Assembly: GCA_963717745.1 (NCBI GenBank)
Contig: CAVQXJ010000015.1
Coordinates: 310,001 to 374,000, forward strand
Reading direction: 5' to 3'
Length of the DNA: 64,000 nucleotides
DNA from: JACCXG01 sp963717745
GTDB lineage: Bacteria > Acidobacteriota > Vicinamibacteria > Vicinamibacterales > 2-12-FULL-66-21
Shown here: piece by piece, positions 17,379 through 25,269 of the stretch
Layout: the number at the start of each line of letters is the position of its first letter
How positions within the stretch are numbered: position 1 is the first letter of the stretch
Translations under genes and position numbers: made by a program
The notes under the pieces: generated by a model
Seen by the model: the letters and a program-made list of their open reading frames with translations, nothing else
The model's database searches: none
Told to the model about the DNA's origin: nothing

Positions 17379-19523
17379 TTAGCGCCGCGGCGCGTACGAC
17401 CCGGTCGCCGCGCCCGTCGCCTTGGTGGCGTCGGGGCCGGCCTGGGCCTTTTCGACTTGTGACTGATACTCGGCCTGCGCCTGCTTCAGGCGCGCGGCGG
17501 CCTCCGACAGCGCCTTCTCGCGCTGCTCCTGTTCCTGCGCCTTGCGGCGGGCGTCCTCGGCCTCGCGCTTCTCGCGGGCCTGGGTCTCGATGGCTTCCTT
17601 CGCGGCGCGCTCCTTCTCGAGCTTCTCGGCACGGCGGCGGGCCACGTCGTCCTTCCTGGCCTGCTCCGCCGCAAGCTTCGCCTCGACGGCCGCGCGCTTC
17701 TCGGCTTCCCGCGCTGCCACCTTCTGCTGCTCGGCGTCACGCTTCTCCTGCGCGATCCGCTCTTTCTCCGCCGCGGCCGAGGCCTTGCGCTCCTCTTCGC
17801 GCGCTTCCTCGATCGCCTTCAGCTGCTCTTTGGTCAGCGGCGCTGACGGTGCCTCGCCGGACACCGCGGGCAGCGGCGAGCTCGGCAGCGGCTCCGGGGC
17901 GGGCGGCGGCACGGCGGCCGGAGCCGACGGCGCCACGGCGGCGCGCGCGTCGCCTCACGTGAGGGCTGCACGGCAGGCGCCGGAGCGGCGCGAGGCGTGT
18001 TCGCGGCACCCGTGCCGGGCCGCGCCGGCTGCGTCACCGGATAGCGGGGCGAGCCCACGTAGGCGTCGGGAACCGGGTGCGTCTTCGCGGGCGCGTCCAT
18101 GAACGGCTCGACCAGCGACGGCAGCCCTTCCGAGACGCCGCTCTGGCCGCGGCGGATGATGGTCGGGGTGATCATGACGACCAGCTCGGTCTGGGCCTTC
18201 TGGATCCCGCGGCTCTTGAACAGCCAGCCGAGAATCGGGATGTCGCCGATGCCGGGAATCTTGCGCATCGAGTCCTGCACGGAGTTGGCGAGCAGGCCGG
18301 CAATCGCGAACGTCTGCCCGTCGCGCAGCTCGACTTCGGTCTCGGTGCGGCGCGTGGTCAGCGCCGGGATGCGGAAGCCGGACACGGTGACGGCGTTCGC
18401 GAAATCGAGCGAGCTCACCTCGGGCTTCACCTTCAGGTTGATCAGGTCGCCGCCGAGCACGGTCGGCGTGAAGCTCAGGCGGATGCCGAACTCCTTGAAC
18501 ATGATCGTGACCGAGTTCATGGTGCCGCCGCCCTGCACCACCGGATAGGGATACTCGCCGCCGGCCAGGAAGCTGGCTTCCTTGCCGTTGGTCGCGATCA
18601 GGTTCGGCTCGGCCAGGCTCTCGAACAGCCCTTTTTCCTTCAGCGCCTTGATGACGGTGCCGATGTTGTACTTGTTGCTGAAGACGAACAGGTTCAGGAA
18701 GTCGCTCAGCGAGTACTTGCCGGACGCGGCGGTCAGATCACCGTCGAGATTGGAGCTGCGGCTCAACTCGGTGTAGTCCGGCGCGCTGAACTGCTGGGTC
18801 GAGCTGCGCGCGATCACGTCCTTGTACCCGGTCGGCCCGGTGAACAGGCTCGCGCCGAGCTCCATCACCGCGCTGCGGCTCACTTCGGCGAAGCGGACCC
18901 GGAGCATCACCTGGTTGGAGGCGACGCCTTCCTGCTGCTTCAGCAGGTTGACGACGTTCTCCTTCTTCTCGACATACCCGCCGGCGACGCTGGCCGCCTT
19001 GTCGATCACATACTGACCGGAGACGGTGCCGGAGAGGACGACGTCCTTGCCGCTGCCGACCGCGGTGATGGTCTCGCCGGGAAACAGCTGCTTCAACTGC
19101 TGCGCCGAGCGCGGTCAGGTCGCGACGGACCCTGACCTCGTAGGTCTTGATCGCGCCGCCGCGATCCCACACGAACAGCGAGATGGTGCCCGGCTGCTTG
19201 CCGTGAATCAGCAGCTGTCCGGGCGCGGTGACCATCGCATCGGCGACGTCCGGCACCGTCAGCGAGACCCGCGCGATCGGCGCGCCGACGTTGAGCACGG
19301 TCGAGCGGCCGACCAGCAGGTCGACGTCGGTCGGCGTCTCGACCATCGGTGCGGGGCCGGCGGTCGGCGTGACCGACGCCACGAAGGCCGGCGACGGCTG
19401 CTGCGCCTGGGGCGTTGCCACCAGAATGACGATGATGGCCACGACGAGCGCCGCGAACGGTGCGGGCCTCCCCTGCGTGGCGCGCCGCAAGCGGCGGAAG
19501 TCGGTCGTGTATCCCGAAGTCAT
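17379..19523 (-). CDS. cpaC: CpaC secretin with coiled-coil tail, two frameshifts
   Basis: The outer-membrane secretin of the Tad pilus. It starts with a membrane/signal segment (ALVVAIIVILVATPQA), then an N-domain (LLVGRSTVLNVGAPIARVS), then the secretin core with the VxGxAGL-like and FGIRLSFTPTV regions. One extra base near 19105-19106 splits the N-domain from the core. A base is missing in the alternating GC run near 17941-17950, before a Pro/Ala linker and a roughly 130-residue Lys/Glu/Arg/Ala helix. That charged coiled-coil tail is unusual for a secretin. Its assignment depends on the second shift being an error. Confidence 0.75.
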
Positions 19524-19637
19524 GTTTGGTCCTTTGAAACAGCTCTCAGCTATCAGCGATCAGCGCTTCTGAGTCAGCCAGCGCTCCACCGTTCGCTCTC
19601 GTGCGAGAGCTGACGGGTGAGAGCTGATGTCTGACAA

Positions 19638-20492
19638 CTACTTGACTACTTCCTGTGCCCGCTTGTCGCCGCGGATCATCTCGACCGTCGGCATCGGCTC
19701 CGGTGTCGGCATGAGCATGGTGACCGGCTCGGCCTTCGCGTTCCGTCTGGGGGACGCGACCCGCGGGGCGGCCGTCATGCGCGCGACGGTACCGACCAGC
19801 GCGGCCTTCTTGACGCCGGGCGTCTCGGGGCTGCCCTGGTCGAGCGGGTTGCGGAGCGCCAGCTGAATCTTCCCCTCGGTGCTGGCGAGCGCGAGCCGTT
19901 CCGCCTGCTCCGGCGCGACCACCAGGGTCACGACCGTGACCTGGACCGGCTTGTTGTCCTGGTCCTGTTCGATGCGGGTGCCGGCGGTCACGACCTGCAC
20001 GTTCGACAGGATGACCTTGGTGGTGGTGTCGGAGTTCTGGTCGGTCGGGCTGGCCGTCGCCAGCACGTCGACACGGCTGTTGGGCAGCACATATCCCGCC
20101 ACCCCGATCACGTCGTCGACCCGCACCGAGATGGCGCGCATGCCTTCGGGAATGATGGGCGGGAGGCCGGCGCCGGCTTCCTTCGAGGCCAGCTTGGCCG
20201 GCAGCACCGGCTCGTTCTTGACCATCGGCGAGATGACGCCGCGGCCGATCAGGTCCTCGGTGCCGGTGAAGGCGCCTTCGGGAGCCTGGCCCTCGGGAAA
20301 CTGCACGACCTTGAGATCGTCGGCTTTCAGCGCGTCGCCGAGCTGGAGATCGGACGCCGCGATGACGACCGGCTGGGTCTTGGCGGCCGCCTGACCTTGC
20401 GGCTGGTTGTTCACCAGGTTGTAGGTTCCGTACGCGAGACCGCCTCCAGCGAGGATGGCGATGGCGAGGACGGCAAAGATCCGGTTGCGCAT
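19638..20492 (-). CDS. cpaB: Flp pilus assembly protein CpaB
   Basis: 284 residues. An N-terminal membrane anchor (FAVLAIAILAGGGLAYGTY) is followed by a SAF domain (VVIAASDLQLGDALKADDL) and the RcpC/CpaB domain. A proline-rich C-terminal part ends RGDKRAQEVVK. CpaB works in the periplasm with the CpaC secretin, which is encoded next. Confidence 0.9.
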   Translation of the reverse strand: MRNRIFAVLAIAILAGGGLAYGTYNLVNNQPQGQAAAKTQPVVIAASDLQLGDALKADDLKVVQFPEGQAPEGAFTGTEDLIGRGVISPMVKNEPVLPAKLASKEAGAGLPPIIPEGMRAISVRVDDVIGVAGYVLPNSRVDVLATASPTDQNSDTTTKVILSNVQVVTAGTRIEQDQDNKPVQVTVVTLVVAPEQAERLALASTEGKIQLALRNPLDQGSPETPGVKKAALVGTVARMTAAPRVASPRRNAKAEPVTMLMPTPEPMPTVEMIRGDKRAQEVVK

Positions 20493-20516
20493 TGAAGGGT
20501 CCTTTTCAAACTTTCT

Positions 20517-21026
20517 CTAACCAATGAACGCGGCCAGTACGCAGCCGATGGCGATTGCAGGGCCGTAGGCGAATCGCCGGGACGCATCCGCGGTGCGGAT
20601 GGCGTCGCGGGCCTCCCCGCCGCCCGAGACGAGGCGGCCGGTGCCAGTCAGCGTGGCCCGGAGACGCTGGCGTTGGACCGAGACCGCGACGGCCAGCACG
20701 CCACCAGCGAGCGCGGCAAAGATGAAGGCGGTCAGCACGAGCGCCGGTCCAAGCAGCGCGCCCGCGGCGGCCATGAGCTTGACGTCGCCGGCGCCGGTCG
20801 CACCGAGCAGGTGGCCCGGCAGCATCACGGCGAGTCCGAGGACGAGACCGGCGGCCGCCGCCCACACCGTGAGGCCGCTGACGCCGGCGCCCGCGAGCCC
20901 GAGCCCGATTACCGCCATCGTGACGGTCAGCAGGTTGGGAATCCGTCGGGTGCGGATGTCGACGATCGTGGCCACGAGCGCGCCGGCGACCAGGGTCGCG
21001 GCGACCGGGCTAGAAACTGCTGGCAA
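20517..21026 (-). CDS. cpaA: Prepilin peptidase CpaA/TadV (A24 family)
   Basis: 169 residues, membrane aspartic protease that trims Flp pilins and TadE-type proteins. The two catalytic Asp regions are VDIRTRRIPN and GAGDVKLMAA. It lacks the N-terminal methylase domain of PilD, as is normal for TadV. The start is taken at TTG 21026, which lies within the end of the upstream pilin gene (17-nt overlap), because upstream codons in this frame are the pilin gene read out of frame. Confidence 0.85.
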   Translation of the reverse strand: MPAVSSPVAATLVAGALVATIVDIRTRRIPNLLTVTMAVIGLGLAGAGVSGLTVWAAAAGLVLGLAVMLPGHLLGATGAGDVKLMAAAGALLGPALVLTAFIFAALAGGVLAVAVSVQRQRLRATLTGTGRLVSGGGEARDAIRTADASRRFAYGPAIAIGCVLAAFIG

Positions 21027-21204
21027 CGGCGATCGTCTGCCAGAAAACTGTGTTGATGATGTTGCCCACCGACCCGACCGCGCCGATCGCGAAGATGGCG
21101 ATGAGCGTTGCCAGTAAGCCGTACTCCAGCAGGTCCTGGCCGTCTTCGTTGCGCCAGACGAGCGCGATCTTCTCGAGCACGACCCTGACTGTGGATGACT
21201 GCAT
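21010..21204 (-). CDS. flp: Flp-type major pilin
   Basis: 64 residues. Type IVb prepilin motif G/QDLLEY (cleavage after the Gly in NEDG, Glu-Tyr at positions 5-6) followed by a single hydrophobic helix and a short C-terminus. AGGAG lies about 10 nt upstream of ATG 21204. It is the second of two adjacent pilin genes, possibly a minor variant given its weaker ribosome spacing. Confidence 0.9.
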   Translation of the reverse strand: MQSSTVRVVLEKIALVWRNEDGQDLLEYGLLATLIAIFAIGAVGSVGNIINTVFWQTIAVASSF

Positions 21205-21298
21205 GACGACTTCTCCTGGCTCAGACTGATGACGACCAACGAACGAGAGTGGTGGCGCGCGACGTCGGCAGACGTCGCGCGCCAACCTGATCCCGCGA

Positions 21299-21484
21299 CT
21301 ACGCAGCCGCGGCCGTGAGCTGGTTCCCGATCGCGGTGAAGATCGCGCTCACCGAACCACCGGCCATGCCCACCGCGCCGATGGCGAGGAGCGCAATGAG
21401 GGCCACGAGCAGCGCGTATTCCAGGAGGTCCTGGCCGTCTTCCTTGTTCGAGAACTGCTTCACGAAGTTGATCAGATTCGACAT
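21299..21484 (-). CDS. flp: Flp-type major pilin
   Basis: 61 residues, MSNLINFVKQFSNKEDG then the cleavage site before QDLLEYALLVALIALL. It has a strong purine-rich ribosome site (GGAGGAAA). It is the first gene after the sigma-54-like promoter at 21601-21616, so it is probably the most highly expressed pilin. Confidence 0.92.
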   Translation of the reverse strand: MSNLINFVKQFSNKEDGQDLLEYALLVALIALLAIGAVGMAGGSVSAIFTAIGNQLTAAAA

Positions 21485-21600
21485 GATGATTTCCTCCCCC
21501 GAGGATGCACCACCACCGGTGGTGCGGGTTGTTTGTGCGGCGTCGCCGCGGTTGTTGTTTTTACTATCGCGGCGCGACGCCGCGTCACGGACAGACATAT

Positions 21601-21616
21601 CGCAACGGGTGTGCCA
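21601..21616 (-). promoter_or_regulatory. Sigma-54-type promoter for the Flp pilin genes
   Basis: On the minus strand TGGCACACCCGTTGCG has TGGCAC, five bases, then TTGC, matching the -24/-12 consensus exactly in its invariant GG and GC. The pilin start codon is 117 nt downstream. Pilin genes are often sigma-54 dependent. An enhancer-binding regulator would be needed and is not seen nearby. Confidence 0.65.
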
Positions 21617-21858
21617 CGACCTCTGCGGTAGTCGCGTGCAACCTGAACTCGCAGTGATCTGCTGAGGAAAACCGCGCATTCCTGCAGCCCCGCGCCAGCG
21701 CGCCAGCCAACCGCCGTTCGCCGCCCGCAGGCCTCGCGACTCGTCAGATCCGTAAGGCGCGGCGCGAAAAGCGTTTCACCTCACGCTCGATGGCTTGTTG
21801 CTCGCGGCGCCGGGATGCTTTCAGCCGCGGATCGGTGACTCGTGGGCCGGTGAACTTA

Positions 21859-21924
21859 ACAGGAGGGCCAGGCGTTCAGGAGGAAACCCAAGTTGTTCTT
21901 CTCCTGGTCTCCTGGCCCTCCTGT
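21859..21924. repeat. Hairpin with 14-bp perfect arms
   Basis: ACAGGAGGGCCAGG (21859-21872) pairs exactly with CCTGGCCCTCCTGT (21911-21924), and the 38-nt loop has further CAGGAG/CTCCTG pairing. The arms are built from AGGAGG-like units, as in the other hairpin elements of this window. Confidence 0.75.
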
Positions 21925-22021
21925 GATCGCAAGCGCCGCGATGTACCCCCCGTTCGCCACTCCAAGCGCCCAAGCCTCGCAAGCGCGGGCAACGAACAGC
22001 GGTACTGATGCCAGCGACGGG

Positions 22022-22036
22022 TGGCATGGCGGTTGC
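22022..22036 (+). promoter_or_regulatory. Sigma-54-type promoter for the divergent genes
   Basis: TGGCATGGCGGTTGC has TGGCAT, five bases, TTGC. The bases after it (GATAT) match those after the minus-strand promoter. It points towards the 22162 gene, about 125 nt downstream. Confidence 0.55.
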
Positions 22037-22161
22037 GATATCAACGGTTACGCATCGGGGTCCGCTCCCGGGATCCGCGGCCGATCGCGCACTTCATTCA
22101 GTGTTGTGCGTGGTGACGGCCGTACCTCGGGAAACGGCGGAATACGAAATCGAGATCTGCA

Positions 22162-22434
22162 ATGCAAATCAAACTGAGCCTCCGTCAGTGGGCCGCCTCC
22201 ACGCTGGTGTTCGGCGGGGTGCTGGTCGCGCTCGCAACAGTGGACGCGCGGGTCCGCGACAAGGTCGGCGGAGTGCTGAGCGGAGCCGACGGCCTGACCC
22301 CGTTTGGCGACCGCATCACCGACGTCGGAAGCGTCATCGTGACCGCGATCCGGCACCAGAGCATCGAGAACGCGCCGCTGATGATCTTCGCGGTGGTCGG
22401 CGCGGTGCTGTTCCTGTTCATGCTGAGGGCCTAG
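22162..22434 (+). CDS. Small two-helix membrane protein
   Basis: 90 residues. Membrane segments at about 10-28 (WAASTLVFGGVLVALATV) and 72-89 (APLMIFAVVGAVLFLFML), with a polar external loop between. I do not recognise a family. It is the first gene downstream of the plus-strand sigma-54-like promoter and precedes the receiver/coiled-coil gene, so it is probably pilus-associated. Confidence 0.65.
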   Translation: MQIKLSLRQWAASTLVFGGVLVALATVDARVRDKVGGVLSGADGLTPFGDRITDVGSVIVTAIRHQSIENAPLMIFAVVGAVLFLFMLRA

Positions 22435-22634
22435 TCAAATCCCAAGCTCCAAGCTCCAAATCACAACCACTCCCAACTCCCAACTCCCAAATCCGAACGG
22501 GAAATCCCAACGGGACGATCGGGGAAGCGGCGAGGTTGGAATTCGAGGGGTTGGGGATTGGCGTTTGGGAAGTTCGAGTTGGAAGTTGGGATTTGGGCGT
22601 GGTTGGAGCTTGGGATTTGGATTTTGGGATTTGA
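22435..22634. repeat. Hairpin element of the CAAATCCCAA family (copy 2)
   Basis: Begins TCAAATCCCAAGCTCC directly after the 22162 gene stop and ends GGGATTTGA. Its right arm runs into the 5' end of the next gene and may supply that gene's start codon. Confidence 0.85.
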
Positions 22635-25194
22635 CATATGGCACTCGGTACTCGCGATAGAACCAGATATCCGGCAAGCCAACATCCTCAGGCACATCGT
22701 CCGCGAGCTGGTGATGGCGGATCTGATCCTGGTCGAGTCCCGCGACGCGGCGATTGCGTCGATCGATCAGCAGATTCCGGATGTGATCCTGCTGACGGCG
22801 TTGATGTCGCCGCGCGACGAAGACGAGCTGGTGTCGCACCTGCGGCGGCTGGGCGCCGCCGAACATCTGCAAACCCACACCATTCCCCTGCTGTCCGGTC
22901 CTCGCGACCCCGACCCGTCGTCCAAGGGCGGCGGGCTGCTCGGAAGGTTCCGTAAGAAGAAGGAAGCGGCGCCGGTCGCCGGATGCGACCCGGTGTTGTT
23001 CGCCGACGAAGTCCGGGCGTTCGTCGCCCGTGCGGCGGAGCTGAAGGCCGAAGCCACCGCGGCGGGCCCGCGAACCGACGACGCGCAGGCGATCGCCGAC
23101 CGCCTGGCCGACGAGTCAAGGCCGGCCGCCGGCGGCCGGCTGGCGGACCGGTGGGGCAGCGGAGTCGACCACAGGGTCAGTGAGGCATCCGCCGGCCGCG
23201 ATTCGCACCCGGACCCGCACTCGGACCCGTCGTCGGACCCGTCGTCGGACGACTCCACCTGGTCGTCGCCGTTCGAATGGAAATCGAGCTACTCGTCATC
23301 CGCCGCCGCCGCGACCAAGGCGGCACAGGCCGGAGCGAACGCGGAAGCCGAGATCATCCGCCAGCAGGAACTGGACGCCCAGGCAGAGACCGAGCGCCTG
23401 AAGATGCTGGCGCTCGAAGAGGAGGCGGCGCAAGAGCGCGTGAAGATCGACGCGCTGCGGCTCGAGGCGGCGGAGGAGCGCGCCATGGAGCTGCGCCGCG
23501 AGGCGGAAGTTCGCGAGGGCCGGCTGCGCCGCGAGGCAGATGAGCACCGGCTGGAAGCGGAGCGGCTTCGCGGCGAAGCGCAGGCCGCGGCCGAGCGCGC
23601 GCTGCACGAGTCGCTCCGTCGCCAGGAAGCGGAAGCCGAAGCCGAAGTGATGGTGCGCGAACGGCAGGAGGACATTCGTCGCCTGCGGGCGGAGGCGGCC
23701 GCCGCCGCCGAGCGGGCGCGAGACGAGGAACGGGCCCGGCTGCACGCCGAAGCTGTCATGGAGGCCGCGGTGGAACGGGCACGCGAGGAAGAGCGCGCGC
23801 GGCTCGAAAGCGCCGCGGCAACCGCGGCCGAACACGCGCGCACCGAGGAACGGCGTCGAATCGAGGCGGAAGTCGCCGCGGCGAAAGCACGCGCGACGGA
23901 ACAGGAGCGTGCACGCTTCGCGGAGGCCGCGGCAACAGCGGCAGCGCACGCGCGCGAAGAAGAACGGGTCAGGCTCACCGCCGCGGCAGAGGCCGCATCG
24001 GCGCACGCGCGCGTAGAGGAAAAGCGCCGGATTCAGGCGGAGGCCGCGGTCGCCGCCGCAAGAACGCGCGAGGAAGAACGGAGCCGGTTCGCCGCCGAGG
24101 CGGCGACCGCGGTCGAGCACGCACGGGAAGAGGAGCGCTCTCGCCTCGAAGCCGCGGCGATCACCGCCACGGAGCAGGCGCGCACCGAAGAACGCCGGCG
24201 GCTCGAGGCCGAGGCGGCCGCCGCGGCCGCCCGCGCCCGCGAAGACGAGCGCACCCGGCTGGCCGTCGAAGCGGCCACGGCAGTCGAGCACGCACGAGAA
24301 GAAGAGCGCGCCCGGCTCACCGCGGTTGCGGCGGCCGCCGCCGACCAGGCCCGAGACGAGGAGAGACGACGGTTGAAGGCGGAGATTGCGGTCGCCGCCG
24401 CGCGCGCCCGCGAGGAAGAACGCGCCCGCGCCGCGGTGCAGGCCGCCGCCGCCGTCGAGCGCGCCAGGGCGGAGGAACAGCGCCGCGTCGAGGCGCAAGT
24501 GGCGGCGGCCGCGGAGCGGGCTCGCGAGGAAGAACGCGAGCGCCTCGCGGCCGAAGCGGCGGCCGCGGCTGCGCGCGCGCGCCTCGAAATCCAGGCGCTC
24601 GAAACCGAGGCGCGCCTGGCCACCGCTCGTGCGCAAGAAGCGGAGCGAACCATCGAGGAAGAACGGCACCGGCTGCAGGCCGACGCCCTGGTCGCCGCGG
24701 AACGGGCCCGGGAAGAAGAACGCGCGCGCCTCGCGGCGGAACAGCGCGCACGCGAGGAGCAGGTGGCGTCCGGCAAGCGGGTCGCGGGGCAACGCCGCCG
24801 CGACCGCAAGCGCCGGGGTCCTGACACCACCGACGCCGATGCACCGGCGCCGCCCGCGGAACCGCTCGTCGTGTCGGACCAGTTCGCCGAATTCCGCGAC
24901 GACTACGACCATGTCATCCCCGAGGTGTTCCGGATGATGCCGCTCTCGGCCTGGGCGCGGACCGAAAGCTGGCGCACGGTGACCGAATCCGGCGAGACGC
25001 CGGAACGGGCATGCGACGACCTCAGCGAGCTGATGGCGGGCTTCGCACTGTCGCCCGAGGTCGCCGGCGTCACCTATGGCCGCGGCTGCCGCATTCGCCG
25101 CGTTCGCGTGCCGGGCAACAAGCCGGGCGGCAGCGACCAGACCGTCATCGTGTCCCGACGCGCACTCGAGGAGGTTCGCGCGTCCTCCCGCTGA
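22624..25194 (+). CDS. Receiver-like protein with a long 19-residue helical repeat
   Basis: About 856 residues. The first 85 (VLAIEPDIRQANILRHIVRE, then SRDAAIASIDQQIPDVILLT) resemble a receiver domain without a clear phospho-Asp. A Ser/Asp/Pro-rich linker follows. Then comes a helical region rich in Glu, Arg and Ala, with fourteen 19-residue repeats at 23779-24576, and a C-terminal globular part (about 110 residues) after a basic stretch KRVAGQRRRDRKRRG. The start is uncertain because repeat copy 2 covers it: TTG 22624 is assumed, and ATG 22711 is possible. Next to the Tad locus, it could be a scaffold or localisation factor. Confidence 0.7.
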   Translation: MGFDIWHSVLAIEPDIRQANILRHIVRELVMADLILVESRDAAIASIDQQIPDVILLTALMSPRDEDELVSHLRRLGAAEHLQTHTIPLLSGPRDPDPSSKGGGLLGRFRKKKEAAPVAGCDPVLFADEVRAFVARAAELKAEATAAGPRTDDAQAIADRLADESRPAAGGRLADRWGSGVDHRVSEASAGRDSHPDPHSDPSSDPSSDDSTWSSPFEWKSSYSSSAAAATKAAQAGANAEAEIIRQQELDAQAETERLKMLALEEEAAQERVKIDALRLEAAEERAMELRREAEVREGRLRREADEHRLEAERLRGEAQAAAERALHESLRRQEAEAEAEVMVRERQEDIRRLRAEAAAAAERARDEERARLHAEAVMEAAVERAREEERARLESAAATAAEHARTEERRRIEAEVAAAKARATEQERARFAEAAATAAAHAREEERVRLTAAAEAASAHARVEEKRRIQAEAAVAAARTREEERSRFAAEAATAVEHAREEERSRLEAAAITATEQARTEERRRLEAEAAAAAARAREDERTRLAVEAATAVEHAREEERARLTAVAAAAADQARDEERRRLKAEIAVAAARAREEERARAAVQAAAAVERARAEEQRRVEAQVAAAAERAREEERERLAAEAAAAAARARLEIQALETEARLATARAQEAERTIEEERHRLQADALVAAERAREEERARLAAEQRAREEQVASGKRVAGQRRRDRKRRGPDTTDADAPAPPAEPLVVSDQFAEFRDDYDHVIPEVFRMMPLSAWARTESWRTVTESGETPERACDDLSELMAGFALSPEVAGVTYGRGCRIRRVRVPGNKPGGSDQTVIVSRRALEEVRASSR
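23779..24576 (+). repeat. Fourteen tandem 19-codon repeats within the coding sequence
   Basis: Units run from AREEERARLESAAATAAEH to AREEERERLAAEAAAAAAR, each exactly 19 residues (57 bp). Units alternate in types giving a 57-residue super-period: an AREEER unit, an ARxEERRR unit, then a third ending EH or AR. The charge pattern (EEER then RRR) predicts a continuous charged helix or coiled coil. Confidence 0.85.
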
Positions 25195-25269
25195 TCCAGG
25201 GGCCGCACGGGGGTTCCAGTTCCTGCGCTCGCGGTTCTTGTCGATGATCGCAGGTCCTGCGATCCTGAA

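Larger units (their letters stand above)
21485..22161. other. Divergent control region of the pilus locus
   Basis: 677 nt without a credible gene. It contains two oppositely oriented sigma-54-like promoters (21601-21616 minus, 22022-22036 plus), a GC-rich hairpin in the pilin leader (around 21560-21580) and the repeat hairpin at 21859-21924. Confidence 0.6.
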
